Source: Clostridiisalibacter paucivorans DSM 22131 (lineage in GTDB: Bacteria; Bacillota; Clostridia; Tissierellales; Clostridiisalibacteraceae). From it: DNA of 64,000 nt. Shown in pieces: positions 18,439 to 30,624 of the stretch (positions are counted from its first letter, which is position 1; every line of letters starts with the position of its first letter). The position numbers and the translations under genes were made by a program. Below the pieces are notes generated by a model. The model saw only the letters and a list, made by a program, of their open reading frames with translations, was not told where the DNA came from and searched no databases. The DNA lies in NCBI RefSeq assembly GCF_000620125.1, contig NZ_JHVL01000013.1:1-64000 (forward strand), given 5' to 3'.

Positions 18439-19302
18439 TTATTCCTTTATCTTGCCTGCATCTCTATGATTTACTACTGATCTTAGACCTCTTTGTCTCA
18501 AATGTTCATGTAATAAATTTGCCAAAGTTACAGATCTATGCTTTCCACCTGTACATCCCATAGCTATTACCAATTGGCTTTTTCCTTCTTTTACATAATA
18601 GGGAATTAAAAAATCTATCATATCTTTGAGCTTTTGAGCAAATATCCTAGTCTGATCCCAACTCATCACATAGTCCCTTACATTTCTATCATTTCCAGTA
18701 AAGTCTCTTAATTCATCTATATAGTGGGGATTTGGAAGAAATCGGACATCAAATACCAAATCTGCATCTAAGGGTATACCATATTTAAAACCAAAGGATA
18801 ATACTGATATGGTGAAATTATCGGGTTTCTTTCCCTCTAAAAATATCTTTTGAATTTCTTCCTTTAGCATCCATATAGTAAAATTAGATGTGTCTATTAT
18901 ATTATCTGATTTTTTCTTTACTTCACTTAATATTTCCCGTTCTTTTTTTATACCATCAATTATCCTACCGTCTGGAGTCAAAGGATGAGGTCTCCTAAGT
19001 TCCTTATATCTCTTTATTAAAGTATCATCTGATGCCTCTAAAAATAATATGGTATATTTATAGCCCCGCTCTTTTAATATATCCAAACTTTCAAACAGGT
19101 CATCGAAAAACTTCCCTCCCCTTATGTCTACAACAAGGGCTACCTTTTCAATCCTACCCTTAGACTGATAGCAAAGTTCTGTGAATTTCGGTAATAGTGA
19201 AGGTGGCAGGTTGTCCATACAATAGAACCCTATGTCTTCCATTACCTTTATAGCTTGACTTTTACCAGCTCCCGATAGTCCAGTAACAATTACAAATTCC
19301 AT
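18439..19302 (-). CDS. rapZ: RapZ/YvcJ nucleotide-binding protein
   Basis: A 287-residue P-loop protein. Walker A is [10 protein letters not shown] at residues 8–17. The central [11 protein letters not shown] and the C-terminal [14 protein letters not shown] motif are diagnostic. In E. coli RapZ delivers the sRNA GlmZ to RNase E and senses GlcN-6-P. In Gram-positives (YvcJ) it binds and hydrolyses GTP/ATP, with a less defined role in envelope metabolism and competence. It is preceded at 28 bases by the PHP gene and murB, so it likely ends a murB–PHP–rapZ operon. yvcK, the usual next gene, is absent. Confidence 0.94.
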   Translation of the reverse strand: MEFVIVTGLSGAGKSQAIKVMEDIGFYCMDNLPPSLLPKFTELCYQSKGRIEKVALVVDIRGGKFFDDLFESLDILKERGYKYTILFLEASDDTLIKRYKELRRPHPLTPDGRIIDGIKKEREILSEVKKKSDNIIDTSNFTIWMLKEEIQKIFLEGKKPDNFTISVLSFGFKYGIPLDADLVFDVRFLPNPHYIDELRDFTGNDRNVRDYVMSWDQTRIFAQKLKDMIDFLIPYYVKEGKSQLVIAMGCTGGKHRSVTLANLLHEHLRQRGLRSVVNHRDAGKIKE

Positions 19303-19330
19303 ATTATTATTCCCCTTTCATTGTCACTAT

Positions 19331-20062
19331 TTAGTCTTTTGCATTTATTATTCTTTCAGCAGTTAGTCCTGCCTCTTTAGCCCTCTCTATTCCCTTCATG
19401 ACATTTCCTACATCTTCAGGAGTATGGGCATCACTATCTATAACAAACTCCACATCTTCCTGCATTGCTATTTTTATATATTCCACAGTTAGATGCCCAT
19501 GACTAGCATTTATTTCTAATTTAGTTCCCCTTTTGGCTGCTGCCTTTGCCAACATTCTAGAGTCTATATCTACCTTAGCTCCAGGATGAGTTATGATATC
19601 TATTTTATACCTATTCATAGCATTTATTAATGCTTGAGTATTCAAATATCGGGCCTTTTCTGCCTTCTTCTTAAACATCTTTCCCATATAGTTTAATCCA
19701 AAAATCTTATATCCATCTTTAATAGATTGAGGAAGAGCTCCAAAGTGAAATCCTACTAATAGAATGTCTAGATATTTTTTTATGTCATCGTCTATGTCTA
19801 AAGTTCCATCATATCCAACCACATTGGCCTCTACTCCCAATAATATATTTATATCTTTAAATTCTCTATTTAATTCATCTATTTCTTTTCTCATAACACT
19901 GAAATTCTTTCGTTTAACACCATACCCGATATGTCTAGGACCATGATCAGTTATTGCTATCTCTTCAAGACCTATACTAATCGCCTTTTCAACATTTTCC
20001 CTTATGGTTCCCTTTCCATGACTATATATAGTATGGGTATGATAATCGGCAAATATTTTCAT
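19331..20062 (-). CDS. PHP-domain phosphoesterase (YcdX-like), copy 1
   Basis: A 243-residue PHP-fold metallohydrolase. Metal ligands are visible as ADYHTHTIYSHGKG at the start, AITDHGPRHIGYG, a Glu in VEANVVG, HFG, THPG, and the final SDAHTPEDVG. The protein closely resembles the second PHP protein at 24808–25542 in length and motif order, so the two are probably paralogues. YcdX-type enzymes are trinuclear-zinc phosphatases; the substrate is unknown. The gene lies between murB (23 bases upstream) and rapZ. In many clostridia a PHP gene occupies this spot, which hints at a link with cell-wall precursor metabolism (inference). Confidence 0.9.
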   Translation of the reverse strand: MKIFADYHTHTIYSHGKGTIRENVEKAISIGLEEIAITDHGPRHIGYGVKRKNFSVMRKEIDELNREFKDINILLGVEANVVGYDGTLDIDDDIKKYLDILLVGFHFGALPQSIKDGYKIFGLNYMGKMFKKKAEKARYLNTQALINAMNRYKIDIITHPGAKVDIDSRMLAKAAAKRGTKLEINASHGHLTVEYIKIAMQEDVEFVIDSDAHTPEDVGNVMKGIERAKEAGLTAERIINAKD

Positions 20063-20085
20063 ACAATCTTTCTCCTTCCCCTTTA

Positions 20086-21009
20086 CTACCTTTCTCCTAT
20101 TATCTTTATTTCTGGTTCTAATTTTATATCAAATTTATCTTTTATGGTCTTCTGTACAAATTTAATTAATCTCAGTACATCTTCAGCAGTTGCATTTCCA
20201 CAATTCACTACAAATCCACAATGTTTATCTGATACCTGGGCATCCCCAAACCTAACTCCCTTAAGTCCTGCGGCATCTATCAATCTACTGGCATAATCTC
20301 CTTCAGGTCTTTTAAATGTACTTCCAGCACTGGGCATATTTAATGGTTGTTTGCTAGTTCTTTTTTTAGTTAAATCATCCATCTGTACCTTTATAAGACC
20401 ATATTCACCTTTATTTAATTCCATTTCAACTTCTACAACTATAAGATTATCTTTTACAACTCTACTATATCTATACCCAAATTCCATATCTTCATTTGAA
20501 TAAGTCTTAATTCTTCCTCTACTATCTATACATTTTACTTTGGTTACTATATCCTTCATTTCTGGTCCATATGCCCCAGCATTCATAGTCACAGCTCCAC
20601 CAATAGACCCTGGAATACCACTGGCAAATTCCATTCCAGTTAACCCATGATTCAAGGCTATTTTAGATATTTGTGACAATAAACTGCCCCCTTGTGCCAC
20701 AATTTTATTTCCATTGATCTTTATATCATTAAAGTTTTCCCCAATTTTTACAACTATTCCCCTTATACCTTTATCTGTTACTAATAAATTTGTTCCATTT
20801 CCCATAATAAAATAGTCTATACCATTTTCTTTGCATATATCCAAAATAAATATTATTTCATCAACAGTCTTCGGCAATACCAAGATATCAGCAGGTCCTC
20901 CTATTTTAAAATATGTATGTCTCTTCATAGGCTCATTACTTAATACCCTATCTTCTCCTAAAGTTTTAAATATAGTGTCATACACCTTATCTTTGTTCAA
21001 TATTTTCAC
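20086..21009 (-). CDS. murB: UDP-N-acetylenolpyruvoylglucosamine reductase
   Basis: Second committed step of peptidoglycan synthesis: NADPH-dependent reduction of UDP-GlcNAc-enolpyruvate to UDP-MurNAc. At 307 residues it is a type II MurB. The FAD-binding motif is FIMGNGTNLLVTDKG, with GSIGGAVTMNAGAYG. The catalytic Ser is in SAGSTFKRPEG and the C-terminal Glu in LEPEIKIIGE. It starts at ATG 21009. It is followed closely by PHP and rapZ. Confidence 0.96.
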   Translation of the reverse strand: MKILNKDKVYDTIFKTLGEDRVLSNEPMKRHTYFKIGGPADILVLPKTVDEIIFILDICKENGIDYFIMGNGTNLLVTDKGIRGIVVKIGENFNDIKINGNKIVAQGGSLLSQISKIALNHGLTGMEFASGIPGSIGGAVTMNAGAYGPEMKDIVTKVKCIDSRGRIKTYSNEDMEFGYRYSRVVKDNLIVVEVEMELNKGEYGLIKVQMDDLTKKRTSKQPLNMPSAGSTFKRPEGDYASRLIDAAGLKGVRFGDAQVSDKHCGFVVNCGNATAEDVLRLIKFVQKTIKDKFDIKLEPEIKIIGER

Positions 21010-21100
21010 CTCTAGTATCTATTTTTATAATCCATTATATTTTTATTCATAATATATTAAAAGTATATCGGTTTTAATATATTTATACAAGATATAGGCA

Positions 21101-21134
21101 AAATAAAAAGCAGCGAAATAAATTTCGCTGCTTT
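21101..21134 (-). terminator. Terminator of the pyruvate:ferredoxin oxidoreductase gene
   Basis: A perfect 12-bp stem AAAGCAGCGAAA/TTTCGCTGCTTT (21107–21118 and 21123–21134) with a 4-base loop, followed on the minus strand by TTTATTTTG. Confidence 0.93.
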
Positions 21135-21141
21135 TCTTATA

Positions 21142-24708
<3,567 letters not shown>

Positions 24709-24726
24709 CTATCTACACACAACTCT

Positions 24727-24755
24727 AGTATAATAAACTGTGTCCATAAAGTCAA
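24727..24755 (-). promoter_or_regulatory. Sigma-A promoter of nifJ
   Basis: On the minus strand TTGACT (24750–24755) and TATACT (24727–24732) are separated by exactly 17 bases. The predicted start is about 45 bases before the nifJ ATG. A short inverted repeat (TTTCAAA/TTTGAAA, about 24780–24796) lies just upstream. Confidence 0.75.
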
Positions 24756-24807
24756 CAATTTACAAGTTTTTAGACAGATTTCAAAAAAATTTGAAATTGC
24801 TGATTTT

Positions 24808-25542
24808 TTAGATATTTGACTCAAACCTTTTCTTGCCTTTGTTCTCCAAATATTTCATGAATTTTTCAGGCCATAGATTCATTATCAGATCCCTTGGCAT
24901 ATCTATATCTTTAAATATTTCTACAACTTTGTCAAAATTACCTACATCATATGCTATATGGGCATCACTCCCCATAACCACGGGCACCTTATATTTCTTA
25001 CATAACTTAGCTATCTCTATGCAATTAACAAGACTTCCCTTTCTAGTGACTCCTAACGAGCTATTATTTATCTCTATCAATGTGTTGTTCTTTTTTGCAG
25101 CCAATACCATTTCCTCCTTATGGATAGGAAAAACAGGATTCCCCGAATGTCCTATAATATCCACTAAAGGATTTTCTATAGCACCTATAATAGCCGCTGT
25201 ATTTTCGTCCCTATGTCCAGGTTCTATACATTTGTCATGTAATGATGCTATTACTAAATCTAGATTTTTCAATACCCTATCTGGCACATCTAATGCACCT
25301 TCAAAGTCCATTATATTTGCCTCCACTCCTTTTAATACGTGAACCCCCATCACTTTTTTAGGAATTACTCGCTGATTGGCTATATAAAACATATGAGGAC
25401 CACCAGGCATCTCTGGTCCATGATCAGTCAATGCTACTATAGATAAGCCCTTGTTACTGGCCTCATGAATCACTTCACTGACAGTACTATATGCATGACC
25501 ACTAGCTATTGTATGACAATGTATATCCATTAAATACATCAT
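24808..25542 (-). CDS. PHP-domain phosphoesterase (YcdX-like), copy 2
   Basis: A 244-residue PHP protein with metal-ligand motifs MDIHCHTIASGHAYST, ALTDHGPEMPGG, GVEANIMD, SLHDK, GHSGNP and GSDAHIAYDVGNF. Same family and size as the protein at 19331–20062. The two are separated by murB and nifJ, suggesting an old duplication. The start is ATG 25542 after AGGAGG. It follows hprK by 32 bases and probably shares its transcript. The C-terminus is basic (ENKGKKRFESNI). The substrate is unknown. Confidence 0.9.
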   Translation of the reverse strand: MMYLMDIHCHTIASGHAYSTVSEVIHEASNKGLSIVALTDHGPEMPGGPHMFYIANQRVIPKKVMGVHVLKGVEANIMDFEGALDVPDRVLKNLDLVIASLHDKCIEPGHRDENTAAIIGAIENPLVDIIGHSGNPVFPIHKEEMVLAAKKNNTLIEINNSSLGVTRKGSLVNCIEIAKLCKKYKVPVVMGSDAHIAYDVGNFDKVVEIFKDIDMPRDLIMNLWPEKFMKYLENKGKKRFESNI

Positions 25543-25574
25543 AAAAAAGCCTCCTTCTTTTATACTGTATACAT

Positions 25575-26498
25575 CTACTCACTAAATCCCATCTGTTTCA
25601 TTAATTTATTGTTTAACTCCACTGCGGCGTTATAACCCATCTGTTTTTGTCTATGATTTTTAGCTGCAACCTCCATTATCATTGCTAAATTTCGTCCTGG
25701 TTTCACTGGTATTACAATCTTGGGCAATTTGGTATTCAGTATTTCAGTGAAATCTTCATCTAATCCTACCCTGTCATAACTCTTTTCTTCATCCCAATAT
25801 TCCAGTTCTATTACCAATTCTATGGTTTTAAAAGCCCTAACAGCTCCTATTCCATAAAGCCTTTTTATATCCAATATCCCTAGTCCCCTTATCTCAAGAA
25901 AATGTCTTATCAATTCAGGGGCCATTCCCTTTAATTTTCCTTCTTCTTCTCTGATAATTTCTACTGCATCATCTGCAACTAGTCTATGTCCTCTTTTTAT
26001 CAATTCCAATGCTGTTTCACTTTTGCCAACGCCACTTTTTCCTACTATTAGTATACCAATACCATATACGTCAACCAATACTCCATGAATAGTAGTACTT
26101 GGAGCTAACATATCATCTATATATCCTATGATCTTACTTATAAACTTGGTCGTAGGCATCTCTGTAGTCAAAATAGGTCTTTTATATTTCTTGGCACATT
26201 CTATCATATAGGGATCAACTTCCATTTTTCTACTAACTATTAGTGCTGGTATAGGAGCACTAAAAAATCTATTTAGTCTGTATTCCTTAGTCTCCTTATC
26301 CAATGTCTCCAGATAACTGGACTCAACCTTCCCTATAATTTGAAGTCTATCATAAACAAAATGATCAAAGTATCCTGCCAATTGAAGACCTGGCCTATTT
26401 ATGTCACTTTTTATTATTTCAGTATCTATTTTTTCTGGTTTATATATAATCTGTAATTTCATATCTTTAATTAATCTGTCTATAGTAAGAGATTTCAT
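25575..26498 (-). CDS. hprK: HPr kinase/phosphorylase
   Basis: Bifunctional enzyme that phosphorylates Ser46 of HPr at high fructose-1,6-bisphosphate and removes the phosphate at high Pi, controlling catabolite repression. At 307 residues it has the usual N-terminal domain, then the Walker A motif GKSGVGKSETALELIKRGH at about 152–170. VADDAVEI carries the catalytic Asp, and EIRGLGILDIKRLYG is the family signature. Its target HPr (Ser46 intact) is encoded 10 kb away in the window. It starts at ATG 26498, nine bases after the pspC stop, so the pair is co-transcribed. Confidence 0.96.
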   Translation of the reverse strand: MKSLTIDRLIKDMKLQIIYKPEKIDTEIIKSDINRPGLQLAGYFDHFVYDRLQIIGKVESSYLETLDKETKEYRLNRFFSAPIPALIVSRKMEVDPYMIECAKKYKRPILTTEMPTTKFISKIIGYIDDMLAPSTTIHGVLVDVYGIGILIVGKSGVGKSETALELIKRGHRLVADDAVEIIREEEGKLKGMAPELIRHFLEIRGLGILDIKRLYGIGAVRAFKTIELVIELEYWDEEKSYDRVGLDEDFTEILNTKLPKIVIPVKPGRNLAMIMEVAAKNHRQKQMGYNAAVELNNKLMKQMGFSE

Positions 26499-26507
26499 TT
26501 TTTCCCC

Positions 26508-26720
26508 CTAATATTCATCAAAATGTTTTGGTTTATCTGGCATAACCATAGCTGCCACAATATATGCTATGACACCAGGAAATCCAACGGTAAATATTGT
26601 TGCCAATACCCATAATAATCGTATCAGTGTAGAATCTATCTCAAAGTATTCTGCTATACCTCCACAAACTCCTGAAATCTTTTTATCAGTCCTCGATAAA
26701 TATAATTTTTTATTTTCCAC
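26508..26720 (-). CDS. PspC-domain membrane protein
   Basis: A 70-residue PspC-family protein. [23 protein letters not shown] is the signature N-terminal region ([10 protein letters not shown]), followed by a transmembrane helix ([27 protein letters not shown]) and a short tail. The open frame continues upstream to 26810, but that part is translated from a heptad-repeat element and is not protein-like. A GTG at 26720, seven bases after AAGGAG, is the better start. PspC proteins take part in envelope-stress sensing in some bacteria; the role here is unknown. It is immediately upstream of hprK. Confidence 0.83.
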   Translation of the reverse strand: MENKKLYLSRTDKKISGVCGGIAEYFEIDSTLIRLLWVLATIFTVGFPGVIAYIVAAMVMPDKPKHFDEY

Positions 26721-26740
26721 CAGTTTCACTCCTTCTTTTT

Positions 26741-26851
26741 TAGCTCTTAGTTCTTGGTTCTTGGTTCTTAGGGCTTGGTTCTTAGGGCTTAGAAGTATGA
26801 AGAAATTCATAGAATTTCATTCATCGACTACCGACTACCAACTACAAACTA
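26741..26851. repeat. Composite heptad-repeat element after uvrC
   Basis: The left half (26741–26795) on the minus strand is a run of 7-mers AAGCCCT/AAGAACC/AAGAACT/AAGAGCT. The centre has an AAATTC-ATA-GAATTT hairpin. The right half is GACTACC GACTACC AACTACA AACTATC, whose last 7-mer includes the uvrC stop codon. It is the one place where both heptad types occur in a single element. Confidence 0.75.
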
Positions 26852-28714
26852 TCGTCTCTGTCTAAAATAATTATATACAGATTCTGCCGATATATTATTC
26901 ATACCCTTAACTGCTCTTAATTCTTCTAAAGATGCCTTTCTTATATTTTCTACAGAACCCAATGCCTTTAACAATTCAAATTTCCTTTTGGGTCCTATGC
27001 CCTTTATATCATCTAATACAGATTTAAACACCTTTTTATCCCTTAATGTTCTATGGTAGCTTATGGCAAATCTATGGGCCTCATCTTGAATTCTAGTAAT
27101 AAGATTGAACGCCTTACTTCCAACAGGGAGTTTTATTTCCTTATTATTATATATAATACCTCTAGTCCTGTGATTTTCGTCCTTTACCAGACCACATATA
27201 GGGATATCTATTCCCATTTTATCTATAACTTTTTTTGCTATATTTACTTGACCTTTCCCTCCATCAATCATTATAATATCTGGAAATACAGAAAAACTCT
27301 TCATCTTTACTTTATTGTTCTTTATAAGTCTTCTTTCCTCTATGCCACGATTAAACCTTCTTCTAACAATTTCTTCCATGCTTCCATAGTCATTAGAACC
27401 AATTACACTTTTTATTTTAAATCTTCTATAATATCTGGGGACCTTTTGTCCATCCTGAAACACTACCATGGAACCCACTGATTCTACCCCCTGTATATTG
27501 GATATATCAAAGGCCTCTATCCTTATGGGCAATGCTTCCAACCCCATTATTTCTGATAATTGCTGTAATGCCTCCTTTGCTTCCAATGTTTTCCCCTTTA
27601 TTCTGTCACTATATTGATTTAATACATTCATTGCATTGGTTCTTACCATTTCCATTAACTGATTTCTATCTCCCCTTTTAGGTATCTTCATATATACCTT
27701 TGAACCCCTTTTTTCACTTAACCATTTTTCTACTACTTCTCTATCTTCAAAGTCTTCTTCTATCAATACTTCCTTTGGCACATATGCAGCTCCTAGATAA
27801 AATTGTTTTACAAAGGCGCTTAATATTTCCCCTCTATTCATACTCTCAGTATCATCTAAAATAAAATGTTCTCTTCCCATAACCTTTCCTGCTCTAACAA
27901 AGAATATCTGTATACAAGATTCGTCCATTGCTCTTGCCATACCTATTATATCTTGATCCACCATCTTAGTGGAAACTATCTTTTGTTTTTCCAATATATG
28001 TTTCAAAGACATTATCTTATCTCGATATTTTGCTGCCAATTCAAAGTCTAATTCCTTAGATGCCATTTTCATTTTTTCTTCTATAATCTGTACCAATTTT
28101 TCTTCTTTGCCATTAAGAAACATAATTATTTCATTAATCATATCCATGTATTTCTTTTCATCTACATTGCCTTGACAAGGTGCCATACATTTCCCTATAT
28201 AATAATTTAGACATGGCCTCTTTTTTCTCTGTCCCTTGTCTATATTCATCTTACATGTCCTTATTGGATATAAATTCCTAATGATATCTAATGTATCATT
28301 TACTGCACCGCTACTGGTATACGGTCCAAAATACTTTGCACCATCCTTTTTTATATTTCTAGTTTTAAACACTCTAGGATATGTCTCATTAGTAGTAACC
28401 TTTATATAAGGATATTGCTTGTCATCCCTTAAAAGCACATTATATTTAGGTTTGTGCTTTTTAATAAGGTTTGCTTCTAAAATTAATGCCTCCACTTCTG
28501 TATCAGTGATTATATATTCAAATTCCTTTATATTCTTCACCATAGCCCTTACCTTGGTCGCCTTTGATGAAGAGTTTTGAAAATATTGTCTCACCCTCTT
28601 CTTTAAAGAGATGGCCTTCCCTACATATATAATCTGTCCAGAATCATCTTTCATTAGATATACACCTGATCTATCTGGTAACTTTTTTAATTCCTCATCT
28701 ATATTAAAGTGCAT
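26849..28714 (-). CDS. uvrC: UvrABC excinuclease subunit C
   Basis: A 621-residue nucleotide-excision-repair nuclease that makes both incisions around a lesion in the UvrB–DNA complex. The GIY-YIG nuclease domain lies at residues ~14–95 (SGVYLMKDDSGQIIYVGKA). The UVR motif that contacts UvrB is at about 205–240 (ELDFELAAKYRDKIMSLKH). The RNase-H-like C-terminal nuclease includes IEAFDISNIQGVESVGSMVVF and PDIIMIDGGKGQVN. A helix-hairpin-helix pair ends the protein (IKGIGPKRKFELLKALGS; VKGMNNISAESVYNYF). It is normal in length. Its partners uvrA and uvrB are at 45–50 kb. Confidence 0.96.
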   Translation of the reverse strand: MHFNIDEELKKLPDRSGVYLMKDDSGQIIYVGKAISLKKRVRQYFQNSSSKATKVRAMVKNIKEFEYIITDTEVEALILEANLIKKHKPKYNVLLRDDKQYPYIKVTTNETYPRVFKTRNIKKDGAKYFGPYTSSGAVNDTLDIIRNLYPIRTCKMNIDKGQRKKRPCLNYYIGKCMAPCQGNVDEKKYMDMINEIIMFLNGKEEKLVQIIEEKMKMASKELDFELAAKYRDKIMSLKHILEKQKIVSTKMVDQDIIGMARAMDESCIQIFFVRAGKVMGREHFILDDTESMNRGEILSAFVKQFYLGAAYVPKEVLIEEDFEDREVVEKWLSEKRGSKVYMKIPKRGDRNQLMEMVRTNAMNVLNQYSDRIKGKTLEAKEALQQLSEIMGLEALPIRIEAFDISNIQGVESVGSMVVFQDGQKVPRYYRRFKIKSVIGSNDYGSMEEIVRRRFNRGIEERRLIKNNKVKMKSFSVFPDIIMIDGGKGQVNIAKKVIDKMGIDIPICGLVKDENHRTRGIIYNNKEIKLPVGSKAFNLITRIQDEAHRFAISYHRTLRDKKVFKSVLDDIKGIGPKRKFELLKALGSVENIRKASLEELRAVKGMNNISAESVYNYFRQRR

Positions 28715-28772
28715 ACTCTCACCCTTATTTATTTAAATGTTATACATATATAATACCACAAAAAAAGAAAGT

Positions 28773-28801
28773 AAAAAAACCTGAAGATAAATCTTCAGGT
28801 T
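28773..28801 (-). terminator. Terminator of the cold-shock gene
   Basis: A perfect 11-bp stem AACCTGAAGAT/ATCTTCAGGTT with a 2-base loop (28778–28801), followed on the minus strand by TTTTTAC. It begins 18 bases after the stop. Confidence 0.92.
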
Positions 28802-28819
28802 TTCATTGCTCTTATAAAA

Positions 28820-29017
28820 TTAAAGTATTGTTATATTTTCTGCTTGAGGGCCTTTTGGTCCTTTAACTACATCAAAGGATACTTTTTGTCCTTCTTCCAA
28901 TGTCTTGAATCCATCCTTATTAATTTGAGAAAAATGAGCGAATACATCATTTTCTTCTTCTGTAGTAATAAATCCAAATCCCTTTTCTGCATTAAACCAT
29001 TTTACTATACCATTCAT
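28820..29017 (-). CDS. Cold-shock protein, CspA/CspB family
   Basis: A 65-residue single OB-fold nucleic-acid chaperone. RNP1 (KGFGFIT, residues 12–18) and RNP2 (DVFAHFS, about 24–30) are intact, as is the N-terminal [11 protein letters not shown]. It melts RNA secondary structure and supports translation, often at low temperature. It is monocistronic, with a promoter at 29171–29199 and a strong terminator. The implied leader of ~145 bases is long, as is common for cold-inducible csp mRNAs, but cold regulation is an inference. It starts at ATG 29017 behind GGAGGT. Confidence 0.95.
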   Translation of the reverse strand: MNGIVKWFNAEKGFGFITTEEENDVFAHFSQINKDGFKTLEEGQKVSFDVVKGPKGPQAENITIL

Positions 29018-29170
29018 ATTTTCATACCTCCGAAATTTTTATTCCTTTAATTCTTTGTAAATATAACTTATCAATAGAAATTTCGGATTTTATATGCAAA
29101 GTCATTGTTAGCAATAAACAAATCAGAAATACAATAATAATAATTTACTTTTGAATTAAGGTTCTTACTA

Positions 29171-29199
29171 AGTCTATAATACTTTTAATAATAAGTCAA
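29171..29199 (-). promoter_or_regulatory. Probable promoter of the cold-shock gene
   Basis: On the minus strand TTGACT (29194–29199) and TAGACT (29171–29176) with a 17-base spacer. The -10 box is only a moderate match. Transcription from here gives a long 5' leader. Confidence 0.5.
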
Positions 29200-29247
29200 G
29201 TAATTTTTGGAAATGTTACAAAAAAACTGAAACTAAATCTTCAAATT

Positions 29248-30606
29248 CTATGCTGTAGCCTCTAATTCATTTGCCTTTTCCATTTCTTTATTCTTTCCAC
29301 TTCCTATTATAAAATGCAATATCAGTCCTACAGCCAATCCCCAAGCAGCTCCTTTGGTAGCTAGTACAGCACCCATAACTCCAGCCAATCCCTTTTCTTC
29401 ATTTGTTTCAGTATATTGCATGGCTATCCTAGTACAAACAAATCCTTGAACTAATAATGTCAAAGATAGTGCAATAGGCAATACAGGCTTTAACAATGAC
29501 ACTATGGGCATTAATGAAACACCTATAAAACTAGCTATTCTAAAACTTCCAAATCCTCCATATATAGAATCCATTTGATGCCTTCCCTCTTTATACCTTT
29601 CACTAACAGCTGCTGTCACTGCAGCCCATAAGGGTCCACATAATGTGGCATAGGGAACTATTATAGATTGAATGATATTTCTAGCACCACTTATAAGATT
29701 AGATCTATTGGAGTCAAAGTCTATCTTTTCATCTTTTCTGCTTTCATTTGCTTCATTTATCAATGCTTTACTAGTTATAAAGTCTCCAAAGGCTATTATA
29801 TACACTACAATTACCATAGGTAATGCAGCTATAAATATATCAACGCCTGGAAAGCCTATGCCCAATGGGCTTATGGTCTTTATAACTTCTCCAAATCTAG
29901 GCACAAATATTTCCCACTGTATATTTGGTACTGGTATTTCTTTTACTAAAACACCTATAAATAAAGACACTATTATAGCTGGTACCATTCCATATTTGCC
30001 TAAATATGACAATATATTAGATTTCACCTTTATACTCTTAAACTTTGCTGAAAATAAAATATAAAATGACAATAACCCCCCTAATGCTATAGAAATAGGA
30101 AATTCACCAAATCTTCCTCCTATGCCCATTTCCCCTGTTATAGCAGCAACACCAGCACCCAATAATATACCAGCTTTCATTGAATTGGGAATCCAGTTTA
30201 TTATTTTTCCAGCTAAACCTGTTATCCCCATTATTACAAACAATACTCCCACTAATAATTGTAATGCTATTAGTGCATGTATTCTATCTGGGCCCATTTT
30301 ATATTGTCCTAAAAACCCTAAAATCAATGGCAATGCTGGAGTTATCCAGCCTGGCACAACAGGATCTCCCATTAAAACATGTAGGTTATAAAACAATCCA
30401 TTTATTATAACCATTGTTAAAGCCACCTCAAAAGAAAATCCTAGAGTCTCAGTCATAACAGGTATCGCACCTAGACAAGTTGCACAAAGTAAGAGTCCTT
30501 GCCAAATTTCAGGCATTTCTATTTTATAGTGTATAAATGGAATTCTTATTTTAAATATTCCAAATGGAATATACGGTTGCTCTTCACCATTTTTTCTTCC
30601 TTTCAT
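29248..30606 (-). CDS. Multi-spanning permease of the 4-hydroxybutyrate operon (NCS2/SLC23-like)
   Basis: A 452-residue membrane protein with about 12 hydrophobic segments. The overall pattern (PEIWQGLLLCATCLGAIPVM, a repeated glycine-rich half such as AGILLGAGVAAITGEMGIGG, and a re-entrant-like GFPGVDIFIAALP) resembles the xanthine/uracil–ascorbate (NCS2) or sulfate permease superfamily fold. I cannot assign a substrate by motif. It is the last gene of the abfD–NifU–Cys-rich–abfT run, starting 19 bases after the abfT stop, so it may import 4-hydroxybutyrate or a related acid or export a product (inference from position). The start ATG 30606 follows GAGGGGG. No clear terminator hairpin follows its stop. 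Confidence 0.7.
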   Translation of the reverse strand: MKGRKNGEEQPYIPFGIFKIRIPFIHYKIEMPEIWQGLLLCATCLGAIPVMTETLGFSFEVALTMVIINGLFYNLHVLMGDPVVPGWITPALPLILGFLGQYKMGPDRIHALIALQLLVGVLFVIMGITGLAGKIINWIPNSMKAGILLGAGVAAITGEMGIGGRFGEFPISIALGGLLSFYILFSAKFKSIKVKSNILSYLGKYGMVPAIIVSLFIGVLVKEIPVPNIQWEIFVPRFGEVIKTISPLGIGFPGVDIFIAALPMVIVVYIIAFGDFITSKALINEANESRKDEKIDFDSNRSNLISGARNIIQSIIVPYATLCGPLWAAVTAAVSERYKEGRHQMDSIYGGFGSFRIASFIGVSLMPIVSLLKPVLPIALSLTLLVQGFVCTRIAMQYTETNEEKGLAGVMGAVLATKGAAWGLAVGLILHFIIGSGKNKEMEKANELEATA

Positions 30607-30624
30607 AAATATATCCCCCTCATT

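Noticed and set aside
24780-24796. TTTCAAA/TTTGAAA inverted repeat as a terminator of the PHP gene
   Set aside because: No T-run follows on the minus strand and the stem is short; it may be an operator upstream of the nifJ promoter, but I cannot support either.
26721-26810. N-terminal extension of the pspC reading frame
   Set aside because: Translated from the heptad-repeat element; AAGGAG and GTG at 26720 give the normal PspC start.
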